Position numbers and translations under genes: made by a program
Shown: positions 1 to 6,463 of the stretch, piece after piece
Position numbering within the stretch: position 1 is the first letter of the stretch
Layout: each line of letters starts with the position of its first letter
Assembly (NCBI GenBank): GCA_050942555.1
Contig: JBMNNN010000103.1
Location: 1 to 7,513 of the forward strand
Source of the DNA: JAAYXU01 sp050942555
Lineage (GTDB): Bacteria > Bacillota > Clostridia > Christensenellales > UMGS416
Reading direction: 5' to 3'
Length of the DNA stretch: 7,513 nt
Notes under the pieces: generated by a model
What the model was told of the DNA's origin: nothing
The model's database searches: none
Seen by the model: only the letters and a program-made list of their open reading frames with translations

Positions 1-2214
1 ACCGCCACAACGCTCGAAATCGTATACCGCAACGAGGAGAACGGATACACCGTCGCCACGATAGAAGCCGGCGATGCGGTGCATACGGCGGTGGGCATGC
101 TTCCCGGGCTGCGGGAGGGCGAGCGGGTGGTTTTGACCGGGGAGTGGACCATCCACGCGGTCTACGGGCAGCAGTTCCGGGTCAGCATGTGCCGCTTGCT
201 GCCGCCCGACAGCCGGGAGGGTCTGATCCGGTATCTTTCCTCGGGCGCGATATCGGGCGTGGGCCCGGTTACGGCAACAAGAATCGTAGACGCGTTCGGG
301 CTGGACGCGCTCGATATCATCGCCCGCGAACCCTGGAAGCTGCGCAGCGTGGAGGGAATCGGCGCTGCCCGTGCCGTGCAGATCAGCCAGAGCCTGGCCG
401 AACAGCGAAACGTGCAGCAGGCCATGGTGTTTCTCAGCTCCCTGAACCTCTCTCTCAACATGACCACCCGCATATACCGCAAATACGGGTCCATGACGGT
501 CGAGCTCATACAGCGCGACCCCTACCGTCTGGTGCGCGATATCGAGGGAATCGGTTTTCGAACCGCCGACAGGATCGCCCGCATGCTGGGCGTGGAAGAC
601 AGCGCTCCGACGCGCATGGTGGCGGGCATACTCTACCTGCTGCAGGAATCCGCGGCCCAGCGCGGCCATACGTGCCTGCCCGCCGACGCGCTCTACGGTA
701 AAGCCGCAAGGCTGCTGGGCGCCGACGAGGAGCAGGTCGTCGAGGCGCTCCGGGACATGGTGGAGGAGGGAATCCTGTCGGTCGTGTACCGCGGGGGCGC
801 TTCGTATGTCTACCTGCGCGCGTTCCTGGAGGCGGAGCAGGAGGTCGCACGACGGATTACCCGGCTGGCGGGCTCCCAGCCGCCGGCGCTTTTCGACGAC
901 CCGGCTGAGGCGCTCAAAACCGTATCGGTCATGCGGGGCATCTGCCTGGCCGATGCACAGGAAAAGGCGGTGTACCAGGCGCTGTCCAGCGGCCTGACGG
1001 TCATTACCGGCGGGCCGGGCACCGGAAAAACCACGACGATCAACTGCATACTGGGCATGCTGGAGCTTGCAGGCGTCAGGGTGATGCTGGCCGCGCCCAC
1101 GGGCCGGGCCGCCAAGCGCATGACCCAGGCCACCGGCCATGAGGCGCGGACGATACACCGGATGCTCGAGTACGGATTCACCGACGACGAGGAGCTCAGT
1201 TTCAACCGCAACGAGGACAACCCCATCCCCTGCGGCGCGCTCATCGTGGACGAGATGTCGATGGTGGACCTCACGCTCATGCAGCATATGCTGCGGGCGG
1301 TGCCGACGGGGTGCCGGCTGGTACTGGTGGGCGACGCCGATCAGCTTCCCTCGGTGGGCCCTGGCAATGTGCTGCGCGATATCATCATGAGCGGCATCGC
1401 GCCCGTTACGAGGCTTACCGAAATCTTCCGGCAGGCGCAGGAAAGCCTCATTGTGGTCAACGCCCACCGCGTCAACGAGGGAAAGATGCCCGATCTGAAC
1501 TGTGTGGACCGCGATTTCTTTTTTGAGCGCAAGGACGACCCCGCCGCCGCGCTGGAGGCGGTCGAGGCGCTGGTTTCCCGGCGAATACCTTCTTTCTACG
1601 GCGGAAACCCGCTGGAAACGATACAGGTGCTGGCCCCGATGAAAAAGGGCGAGCTGGGCGTGTACAACCTGAACGCCCGCCTGCAGCGGCTTTTCAATCC
1701 TCCCGGCCCGCACCGCGCGGAGCGCAGCCTGGGCGACAGCGTGCTGCGGGAGGGCGACAAGGTCATGCAGATCCGCAATAATTATAAACTCGAGTGGCGC
1801 AGGGAGCTGCCGGGCGGCGGGGAAGAGGAGGGCGAAGGCGTATTTAACGGAGACGTGGGATTCGTCGAGCGGATCGACGAGGAGGGCAAGCTGCTGACCG
1901 TGCGGTTCGACGACGGACGCGTCGCCGATTATGACTTCGCCCAGACCGACGAGCTGATGCTGGCCTACGCGGTATCGATCCATAAAAGCCAGGGATGCGA
2001 GTTCCCGGTGGTCGTGCTGCCGCTACTGTCGGGCCCGCCGATGCTGCTCACGCGAAACCTCCTCTATACGGCCATCACGCGGGCCCGCGAGATGGTCGTC
2101 ATCGTGGGCCGCCGCGACTGCGTCGCCCGCATGGTAGACAACGACACCGTCGCGCTGCGGCATTCGGGTCTCCGGGACGCGCTCCGGCAGGATGGCGGCA
2201 ATGGCGTGGCCTGA
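1..2214 (+). CDS. recD2: RecD2-type 5'-3' DNA helicase, 5'-truncated by the window edge
   Basis: Superfamily 1B ATP-dependent helicase expected to unwind DNA 5'-3' in repair and recombination without RecB or RecC partners. The reading frame is open from base 1, and the in-frame GTG at 79 is internal: the 26 codons before it (LEIVYRNEENGYTVATIE) match the usual RecD2 N-terminus, so only a few residues lie upstream. Seen, numbering from codon 1: an N-terminal OB-like part; helix-hairpin-helix segments (GVGPVTATRI, EGIGAARA, EGIGFRTADRIA) over about 80-200; Walker A GGPGTGKT at 337-344; Walker B DEMS at 417-420; GDADQLP at 444-450; RLTEIFRQ at about 471; an SH3-like insertion from FNGD (615) to about 650; HKSQG at 661-665; TAITRAR at 690-696. 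With 737 codons in view the length fits the family (about 720-800), and all helicase motifs are intact. The stop lies inside the next gene. Family assignment is very sure. Confidence 0.97.
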   Translation, partial: TATTLEIVYRNEENGYTVATIEAGDAVHTAVGMLPGLREGERVVLTGEWTIHAVYGQQFRVSMCRLLPPDSREGLIRYLSSGAISGVGPVTATRIVDAFGLDALDIIAREPWKLRSVEGIGAARAVQISQSLAEQRNVQQAMVFLSSLNLSLNMTTRIYRKYGSMTVELIQRDPYRLVRDIEGIGFRTADRIARMLGVEDSAPTRMVAGILYLLQESAAQRGHTCLPADALYGKAARLLGADEEQVVEALRDMVEEGILSVVYRGGASYVYLRAFLEAEQEVARRITRLAGSQPPALFDDPAEALKTVSVMRGICLADAQEKAVYQALSSGLTVITGGPGTGKTTTINCILGMLELAGVRVMLAAPTGRAAKRMTQATGHEARTIHRMLEYGFTDDEELSFNRNEDNPIPCGALIVDEMSMVDLTLMQHMLRAVPTGCRLVLVGDADQLPSVGPGNVLRDIIMSGIAPVTRLTEIFRQAQESLIVVNAHRVNEGKMPDLNCVDRDFFFERKDDPAAALEAVEALVSRRIPSFYGGNPLETIQVLAPMKKGELGVYNLNARLQRLFNPPGPHRAERSLGDSVLREGDKVMQIRNNYKLEWRRELPGGGEEEGEGVFNGDVGFVERIDEEGKLLTVRFDDGRVADYDFAQTDELMLAYAVSIHKSQGCEFPVVVLPLLSGPPMLLTRNLLYTAITRAREMVVIVGRRDCVARMVDNDTVALRHSGLRDALRQDGGNGVA

Positions 2215-2923
2215 GCGGATCGGCCGGGGAATACTCGCGCTCCTCTACCCGGAGGACGACCGGTGCATGCTGTGCGGCGCGCCCGGATGCCGGGCCGTGA
2301 CGGGGGTCTGCAGCGCGTGCGAGGCGGGCGCGAAGCGGCATCTGCCGCCCCGGTGCGGCCTGTGCGGCCGCCAGACGCGCGGCGGACTGTGCGGGAACTG
2401 CCGGGACGCGCAGGTGCGCTACCGGGGCGCTGTGGTCTACCACTACGAGGGCGCGATACGCGACGCGCTGCACAGGCTTAAGTTCGAGGGTGAGGCGCGA
2501 TTTACCGCGTTTTTCGCGGCGGGCATGGCTCGCGCGCTCAGCGAGAGCGGCTGGCCGGCCCCCGATGTGCTGGTGCCCGTTCCCACCCACGGCTTTCGCC
2601 GGTTGGGGCGCGGATACAGTCTGCCCGGTAGGCTTGCGCGCGCGCTGTCGCGCCAGACCGGCATCCCGGTCGCGCACCGGGCGCTGCGCCGGGTCACACT
2701 GGGCGCGATGCCGGGCCGCAGCCGGGAAGAGCGCATAAGGCTGGCGGAAAAGGCCTTCGCGGCGGGACAGGCCGGCGCGGTCGCGGGGAAGCGGGCGCTG
2801 CTCGTCGACGATATCACCACCACCGGCGCCACGCTCAACGCGTGCGCGGTACTGCTCCTCGATATGGGAGCAAGCGCGGTCTACGCGCTGGCCGCGGCCG
2901 GCGGCCCGGATCCTCTGACGTGA
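2192..2923 (+). CDS. comF: ComF-family phosphoribosyltransferase-like protein with double zinc finger
   Basis: 243 residues. ComF proteins are linked to natural competence and single-stranded DNA handling; the enzymatic substrate is not established. Seen: an N-terminal zinc-binding part with Cys at 25, 28, 33, 40, 43, 55, 58, 67 and 70, including CMLC, CSAC, CGLC and CGNC pairs; the VPVPTHGFRRLGRGY segment; and the PRPP-binding loop VDDITTTGAT at 205-214. The start overlaps recD2 by 23 bp. A second in-frame ATG at 2201 (overlap 14 bp) is equally possible; neither has a strong Shine-Dalgarno site, which points to translational coupling with recD2. Odd: after RGY the usual N-Q of ComF is replaced by S-L, the usual Q of the R..T..Q stretch reads M (TLGAM), and the N before the AF is replaced (RIRLAEKAF). 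The PRPP loop is intact, so this is a divergent ComF, not a broken gene. The family comparison is from memory. Confidence 0.9.
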   Translation: MAAMAWPERIGRGILALLYPEDDRCMLCGAPGCRAVTGVCSACEAGAKRHLPPRCGLCGRQTRGGLCGNCRDAQVRYRGAVVYHYEGAIRDALHRLKFEGEARFTAFFAAGMARALSESGWPAPDVLVPVPTHGFRRLGRGYSLPGRLARALSRQTGIPVAHRALRRVTLGAMPGRSREERIRLAEKAFAAGQAGAVAGKRALLVDDITTTGATLNACAVLLLDMGASAVYALAAAGGPDPLT

Positions 2924-2982
2924 ATCGGCAGGCTGTACATACGGGACATACCGGAAAGGGCGGTAACCAACGAATGGATGAG

Positions 2983-2987
2983 GGAGG
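2983..2987 (+). promoter_or_regulatory. Ribosome binding site that sets the epimerase start
   Basis: GGAGG lies 7 nt before the ATG at 2995. It decides against the long upstream open frame, which begins inside comF, and against the in-frame ATGs at 2974 and 3004: the first lies before the site and the second is 16 nt from it. Confidence 0.8.
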
Positions 2988-2994
2988 AAAGAGC

Positions 2995-3654
2995 ATGCCA
3001 GGCATGATATCCGCGTCGATGATGTGCGCGGACTTCCTGCATCTTGCAGGCGATATTCGCGCCCTGTGCGACAGCGGGGTGGAGTACCTGCATATCGATG
3101 TCATGGACGGGCATTTCGTACCGAATTTTACGCTGGGGCCCGACTATGTGCGGGCGGTGCGCAGCGCCGCCACGCGCCCCATGGACATTCACCTGATGGT
3201 GGAGCGGCCCGCGCGATTTATCGCGGCGTTCGAACCGCGCCCCGGCGACATCGTGTCTGTGCACGCGCAGTCCGACGCGCATCTCCACCGCACCCTTTCG
3301 ATGATCCGCGAAACCGGCGCGACTCCCGCTGTCGCGCTCAATCCTGCCCAGCCGCTTTGGACGCTCAACGATGTGCTGGGCGATATCGACGTCGTGCTGC
3401 TCATGACGGTCAATCCCGGGTTCGCCGGGCAGAAGATGGTTTCTGGCGCGCTTGAGCGTATCGCCCGGATGCGGAAACTCGCGGATGAGAGGCATCCCGG
3501 TCTGCTCATCGAGGTCGACGGCAACGTAAGCCTGACAAACGCGCGCGCGATGCGGGCCGCAGGAGCGGATATATTCGTTGCCGGATCTTCGGGGCTTTTT
3601 ACGGGCGGTGATATAGCCCGGGCTGTCGCCGCGCTGCGCGGGGCGATCGGGTAG
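2995..3654 (+). CDS. rpe: Ribulose-phosphate 3-epimerase family protein, AlsE-like
   Basis: 219-residue TIM-barrel epimerase, normal length for the family. Canonical Rpe interconverts ribulose-5-phosphate and xylulose-5-phosphate in the pentose phosphate pathway; the AlsE branch acts on allulose-6-phosphate. Seen: metal and catalytic residues H33 and D35 in HIDVMDGHFVPN, H66 in DIHLMV, D175 in IEVDGNV; the phosphate-side loop NPGFAGQ at 140-146; and VAGSSGLF near the end. The motifs SMMCADFLHL, MTVNPGFAGQ, EVDGN and GSSGLF resemble E. coli AlsE (SLMCMDLLKF, MTVDPGFAGQ, EVDGS, GTSGLF) more than canonical Rpe (SILSADF, MSVNPGFGGQ, VDGGI, AGSAIF), as I recall them. The epimerase family is certain; the sugar phosphate used is not, so the symbol is given at family level. 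It starts 71 bp after comF and may be read through from it, since no clear promoter or terminator is visible between them. Confidence 0.93.
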   Translation: MPGMISASMMCADFLHLAGDIRALCDSGVEYLHIDVMDGHFVPNFTLGPDYVRAVRSAATRPMDIHLMVERPARFIAAFEPRPGDIVSVHAQSDAHLHRTLSMIRETGATPAVALNPAQPLWTLNDVLGDIDVVLLMTVNPGFAGQKMVSGALERIARMRKLADERHPGLLIEVDGNVSLTNARAMRAAGADIFVAGSSGLFTGGDIARAVAALRGAIG

Positions 3655-3668
3655 GCGGGCGCAGCCGG

Positions 3669-4964
3669 TCAGACGGGCACTTTCCGGATCCGGTACATCG
3701 AGGAGAGCACCAGCCAGTTCTGCGGGAAAAAGCGGTTGATCGTCCAGTAGCTCACCCCGCCCAGATTGTATTCGTCCACAAGCCTCAGTCGGGCCTGGAT
3801 GCTGCGCGCGTCCTCGAAGTAGACGATATGACGCGCGCCCGCGCTGTCGTAGTAGTAGAAGAAGGGCGCCTGCGCCTCGGCGTCGAACTCAATCGCCGCG
3901 CCGCGTGCCGCCGCGAGCTCCACCGCCTCGGTGTTGGATATATTGCGCGCCGCCGTGCCCCTCCGGTATGGAAGCGTCCAGTCGTATCCGTAGTTGGGCA
4001 TTCCCATCAGTATCTTGTAGGCCGGTATGACAGTCACCGCATAGTCCAGCACTTGGCTGACCGGGCCGATCGGGGACACCGCCATGGGCGGCCCGTATGT
4101 ATAGCCCCACTCGTATGTCATCAGTATCACATGGTCGGCGAAATACCCGTGTACCGGATAGTGATGCGCTTCATACAGGAGCCCCGGCTGCTGCGCGCTT
4201 AATTTGGGCGCAAGCGCGGTCGTCAGTATATATCCGCGTGCATGAAGGAGCTCGGACATCCGCTGCACGAACGCGTCGTACGCCCCGCCGTCCTCAGGGT
4301 ACACATACTCGAAGTCGATATTAAGTCCCATGTAACCCTTTTGCGCAAGCGTGCGGAATATCTCGTCTATCAGCGTCTGCTGCGCCTGCGGGTCGCGCAG
4401 CAGCGTGTTGGCGAGCGTGCTGGAAAAACCGTTTCCCTCCTCGATGTTGGTGATGACCATGAGAGGTGCGACCGAAGCCTGCCGGGCCGCGGCGATGATC
4501 GGCGTGTCGTTGATCGGTATCAGCGTGCCGTCGGGCCGGGCCTGGTAGCTGAATATGCTCACAAACGTAAGGTAGGGAAGCGTGCGCGCCAGCACACTCT
4601 GGCTGATGCCGGGAAGCACGTATCCGTTGACGTCGATCGCGCGTCCCGGCGGGGGAGCGACGGGTATGTTTATGATCTGCCCGACGTATATGAGGTCGGG
4701 ATTTGTGATCTGCGGATTGGCGGCCAGTAGCGCCGACAGCGAAACGCCGCGGGAGCGGGCGATCGCGTACAGCGTGTCGCCCGGCGCTACCCGATAGGTG
4801 ACGGTGGTTCCGGTTCTGATTACCAGAGCCTGCCCGACTACCAGTACATCGGGGTTCGAGAGCGCGTTGTCCTCGATGATGGTCTGCATGCTGACCCCGA
4901 AGCGGAGCGCGATCGCGTAGACGCTGTCTCCGGGTCGCACCACATATATGGTCAAGTTGGCCAC
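3669..4964 (-). CDS. sleL: Two-LysM GH18 hydrolase, spore cortex-lytic SleL/YaaH type
   Basis: 431 residues, almost the length of Bacillus SleL and YaaH. That family hydrolyses glycosidic bonds in spore cortex peptidoglycan during germination. Seen: LysM 1 at about 5-50 (YVVRPGDSVYAIALRFGV) and LysM 2 at about 56-101 (YRVAPGDTLYAIARSRGV), both peptidoglycan-binding; then a GH18 barrel to the C-terminus. The catalytic segment GLNIDFEYV has D217 and the general acid E219; the GH18 DxxDxDxE motif appears as MxxNxDxE, a form I recall as usual in the SleL/YaaH branch. MTYEWG (282-287) and GGVSYW (402-407) are further GH18 landmarks. There is no signal peptide or membrane segment, as in SleL/YaaH, which the mother cell deposits on the spore. 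Start: GTG at 4964 has AAAGGA only 2 nt upstream; TTG at 4955 (giving MTIYVVRPGD) would have a better 11-nt spacing and fits the usual N-terminus, so the true start could be either. The gene is convergent with the epimerase gene, 14 bp away. Confidence 0.93.
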   Translation of the reverse strand: MANLTIYVVRPGDSVYAIALRFGVSMQTIIEDNALSNPDVLVVGQALVIRTGTTVTYRVAPGDTLYAIARSRGVSLSALLAANPQITNPDLIYVGQIINIPVAPPPGRAIDVNGYVLPGISQSVLARTLPYLTFVSIFSYQARPDGTLIPINDTPIIAAARQASVAPLMVITNIEEGNGFSSTLANTLLRDPQAQQTLIDEIFRTLAQKGYMGLNIDFEYVYPEDGGAYDAFVQRMSELLHARGYILTTALAPKLSAQQPGLLYEAHHYPVHGYFADHVILMTYEWGYTYGPPMAVSPIGPVSQVLDYAVTVIPAYKILMGMPNYGYDWTLPYRRGTAARNISNTEAVELAAARGAAIEFDAEAQAPFFYYYDSAGARHIVYFEDARSIQARLRLVDEYNLGGVSYWTINRFFPQNWLVLSSMYRIRKVPV

Positions 4965-4989
4965 TTTCCTTTTATCGGTTCTCTCTTTC

Positions 4990-5016
4990 AGTATATGTCT
5001 GTGGGCGTTCGGATGT
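4990..5016 (-). promoter_or_regulatory. Candidate sigma-E/sigma-K sporulation promoter for the cortex hydrolase
   Basis: Reading the minus strand, a -10 element CATATACT (4997 to 4990) sits 17 nt after an AC dinucleotide (5016-5015). This fits the sigma-K pattern AC-N16/17-CATAnnnT and the -10 of sigma-E; the -35 side fits sigma-E poorly. Transcription would start near 4983, leaving a leader of about 18 nt before the GTG at 4964. Expression in the mother cell is what is known for SleL/YaaH-type genes, which supports the call. The elements are short, so it remains a prediction. Confidence 0.45.
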
Positions 5017-5115
5017 CTCAGGTGCGCTCCCGCCGATTAGGCGTCGCCCTCTTTGGGAGAGAAGATTAACGCAAGCAGGTATTATCGGCGTTCCGCTCCT
5101 CATTTTTTTCAGCCC

Positions 5116-5144
5116 TTGTCAAATCCCCGTATGAATGATACACT
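5116..5144 (+). promoter_or_regulatory. Sigma-A extended -10 promoter for the NYN-LOTUS gene
   Basis: TTGTCA (5116-5121, 5 of 6 matches to TTGACA), a 17-nt spacer, then TACACT (5139-5144, 4 of 6 matches to TATAAT), with an extended TGn (TGA at 5136-5138) just before the -10. The predicted transcription start is near 5151, giving a leader of about 120 nt. Confidence 0.6.
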
Positions 5145-5150
5145 GTATGT

Positions 5151-5271
5151 AGTTTACACAAGGACTTTCTTTCATGGGAAGCGTCGCCGGACCTTTTCGG
5201 GAACCGAGAGTACTATCCCGGGAAGCTCGGGCGATTTTCGTATGAGGAAAGAAGAAAGGAGGTGAAATGCA
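5151..5271 (+). promoter_or_regulatory. Long 5' leader of the NYN-LOTUS gene with possible upstream ORFs and stems
   Basis: Predicted untranslated leader of about 120 nt. It contains a possible 23-codon ORF (ATG 5174 to TGA 5243-5245, beginning MGSVAGPFRE) with AAGGA 9 nt upstream (5160-5164), and a 7-codon ORF MRKEERR (5242-5265) whose ATG overlaps that TGA and whose own stop lies inside the main ribosome binding site. Two short 5-bp stems cannot form together in a simple fold: CGGGA 5198-5202 with TCCCG 5216-5220, and CCGAG 5204-5208 with CTCGG 5226-5230. This could be a translational control leader, but the stems are short and the ORFs may be chance. Confidence 0.3.
5255..5265 (+). promoter_or_regulatory. 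Perfect Shine-Dalgarno site of the NYN-LOTUS gene
   Basis: AAAGGAGGTGA is complementary to the whole 16S anti-Shine-Dalgarno region. From GGAGG (5258-5262) it is 9 nt to the GTG at 5272. An ATG at 5267 is closer, but its frame closes after about 30 codons and encodes nothing recognisable. The GTG frame is closed upstream by the TGA at 5263-5265, so the start is settled. Confidence 0.85.
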
Positions 5272-6258
5272 GTGGAACGGAATAATTATGCGCTGCTCGT
5301 GGACCTGGAGAACTGCGGCGGCAAGGCTGAGACGCTCAAGGATGTCATCGAAAAGGTGAAGATTCGGGGCGATATCCTGCTGGGCAAGGTATACGGCTAC
5401 AACGAGCGGTATTCGGATCTCAAGGAGCTGCTGCTGTCCAACACGTTTAACGTGGTACCGTCGATCAGGTGGGGATATAACCAGAAGAACAACCTGGATA
5501 TCCTGCTGGTCATCGATGCAATCGAGCTTGCTTTCAGCAATCCGCTGATCGACTGCTTCTGCATCGTATCGGGGGACAGCGACTATACGCCGCTGGTAGG
5601 AAAGCTTAAATCGATGGGCAAGTACGTGCTGGGCATTTCCCGCAGCGAGGTCGCGAGCAAGGTATTTATCAACGCCTGCAATGAGTTCATATTTCTGGAG
5701 TCGGTCAGCGCGTCGGTCGGCAAGCGCCGGGAAGAAAGCGCCGAGGAAACCGCGCTGAGCACGACAGCCGAACTCAACGAGCTGGTACAGCGCATCATCA
5801 ACGAGCAGGCGGGCGAGGAGGGCTACCTGTACGCGAGCGAGCTGAAAAAGACGATCAACCGCATCCGGCCCGATTTTGATGAGAAGAATTACGGATTCGC
5901 ATCGTTCGGCAAGCTGCTGGCCAACCTGGCCAAGCAGTACAAATCCATCAAAATCGAGGATGATAACCATTCGCTGAAGGTGAGCCTGGTTGCCGAAAGG
6001 GTGACCAAGGGGAATACGATGACCCGCTCGAACTGGAAAAAGGCGTTCGGCGAGATACTGAGCGATTTCAAGCAGGACGGCTTTACCCGGGTCAATCCCA
6101 GCATCGTCAAGGCCGCGATACAGCGCGACTATCCGGATTTCGACGAGCGGCAGATCGGCTTTAACCGCTTCTCCGATCTTATGAAGGATCTGGAGAAGGA
6201 AAAGATGGTCAAGGTGGAGTTCGACGAGTCGCACTCGATGCTTCTGAAGATCCTGTAG
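5272..6258 (+). CDS. NYN-domain predicted ribonuclease with two OST-HTH/LOTUS domains
   Basis: 328 residues, GTG start. N-terminal NYN (PIN-like, LabA/DUF88 type) domain at about 5-145: YALLVDLEN with D11 and N14; NNLDILLVIDA with D76 and D82; SGDSDYTPLV with D102 and D104; GISRSEVASK near its end. The acidic metal-binding set of active NYN nucleases is therefore intact. A charged linker (about 146-165) leads to OST-HTH/LOTUS domain 1 (about 166-238, hallmark YGFASFGKLL) and domain 2 (about 253-327, hallmark IGFNRFSDLM). The two copies are parallel: each has a hydrophobic first helix, then PDFDE, then the G-F-x-x-F signature. LOTUS domains are predicted or shown RNA binders, and this arrangement is known in bacteria and, in more elaborate form, in eukaryotic MARF1-like proteins. 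Inferred role: a cytoplasmic RNA-binding endonuclease; its target is unknown. The gene stands alone with its own promoter, and its base composition is visibly less GC-rich than recD2. No signal peptide or membrane segment. Confidence 0.93.
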   Translation: MERNNYALLVDLENCGGKAETLKDVIEKVKIRGDILLGKVYGYNERYSDLKELLLSNTFNVVPSIRWGYNQKNNLDILLVIDAIELAFSNPLIDCFCIVSGDSDYTPLVGKLKSMGKYVLGISRSEVASKVFINACNEFIFLESVSASVGKRREESAEETALSTTAELNELVQRIINEQAGEEGYLYASELKKTINRIRPDFDEKNYGFASFGKLLANLAKQYKSIKIEDDNHSLKVSLVAERVTKGNTMTRSNWKKAFGEILSDFKQDGFTRVNPSIVKAAIQRDYPDFDERQIGFNRFSDLMKDLEKEKMVKVEFDESHSMLLKIL

Positions 6259-6273
6259 GGAGCCCGACAACAA

Positions 6274-6304
6274 GCGGGTCGAACCGGTCACCGGGTCGTC
6301 CCGC
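6274..6304 (+). terminator. Strong imperfect hairpin after the NYN-LOTUS gene, likely terminator
   Basis: Starting 16 nt after the stop codon, arms 6274-6287 and 6291-6304 pair at 12 of 14 positions (mismatches T/T and A/G) around a TCA loop. The stem is very GC-rich, but the bases after it (ATTTATCG) are only a weak U-tract. On the other strand the flank reads CTTGTTGT, so the hairpin could act in either direction. It most likely ends NYN-LOTUS transcription and insulates the glutamate dehydrogenase promoter. Confidence 0.55.
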
Positions 6305-6463
6305 ATTTATCGTGGGAAAAGGGCTTTAGGATTATATTTCCAAGCTTTTAGCCAGTAAAACCCGCTGCGTATTGAATGAATTCTATCAGTTTACAGATTA
6401 GACAACGTGACGGGCGGATAGGGAGCCTGCTCTCCAGTTTTACTGCCGCTTCCATAAAAAATA

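Larger units (their letters stand above)
4965..5271. other. Divergent intergenic region with two opposing promoters
   Basis: 307 bp without a credible gene, separating the hydrolase (-) from the NYN-LOTUS gene (+). It holds a candidate mother-cell sigma promoter at 4990-5016 (-), a sigma-A promoter at 5116-5144 (+) and a leader of about 120 nt at 5151-5271. Between the two promoters (5017-5115) I see only a 7-bp inverted repeat, CGCCGAT at 5031-5037 and ATCGGCG at 5084-5090, and a T-tract at 5103-5109. An open frame at 5053-5265 crosses the sigma-A promoter and does not look coding. Confidence 0.7.

Noticed and set aside
79..81. GTG as the start of recD2
   Set aside because: The frame is open to base 1 and the upstream residues match the conserved RecD2 N-terminus, so the gene begins outside the window.
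2842..2994. N-terminal extension of the epimerase by 51 codons
   Set aside because: It starts inside comF, is low in hydrophobic structure and has no family match; GGAGG 7 nt before ATG 2995 fixes the start.
2192..3654. A recD2-comF-epimerase defence or mobile island
   Set aside because: All three are ordinary chromosomal families; no integrase, repeats or composition break marks an island.
5031..5090. CGCCGAT/ATCGGCG inverted repeat as a hairpin or operator
   Set aside because: Seven base pairs around a 46-nt loop is weak, and it does not align with either promoter.
5053..5265. 70-codon open frame upstream of the NYN-LOTUS gene
   Set aside because: It runs through the sigma-A promoter and ends in the Shine-Dalgarno site, with no recognisable protein features.
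5119..6306. 395-codon open frame on the minus strand, antisense to the whole NYN-LOTUS gene
   Set aside because: It mirrors a well-supported gene with intact domain motifs, has no recognisable domain, and its upstream end lies in the hairpin. It is a by-product of the codon pattern on the other strand.
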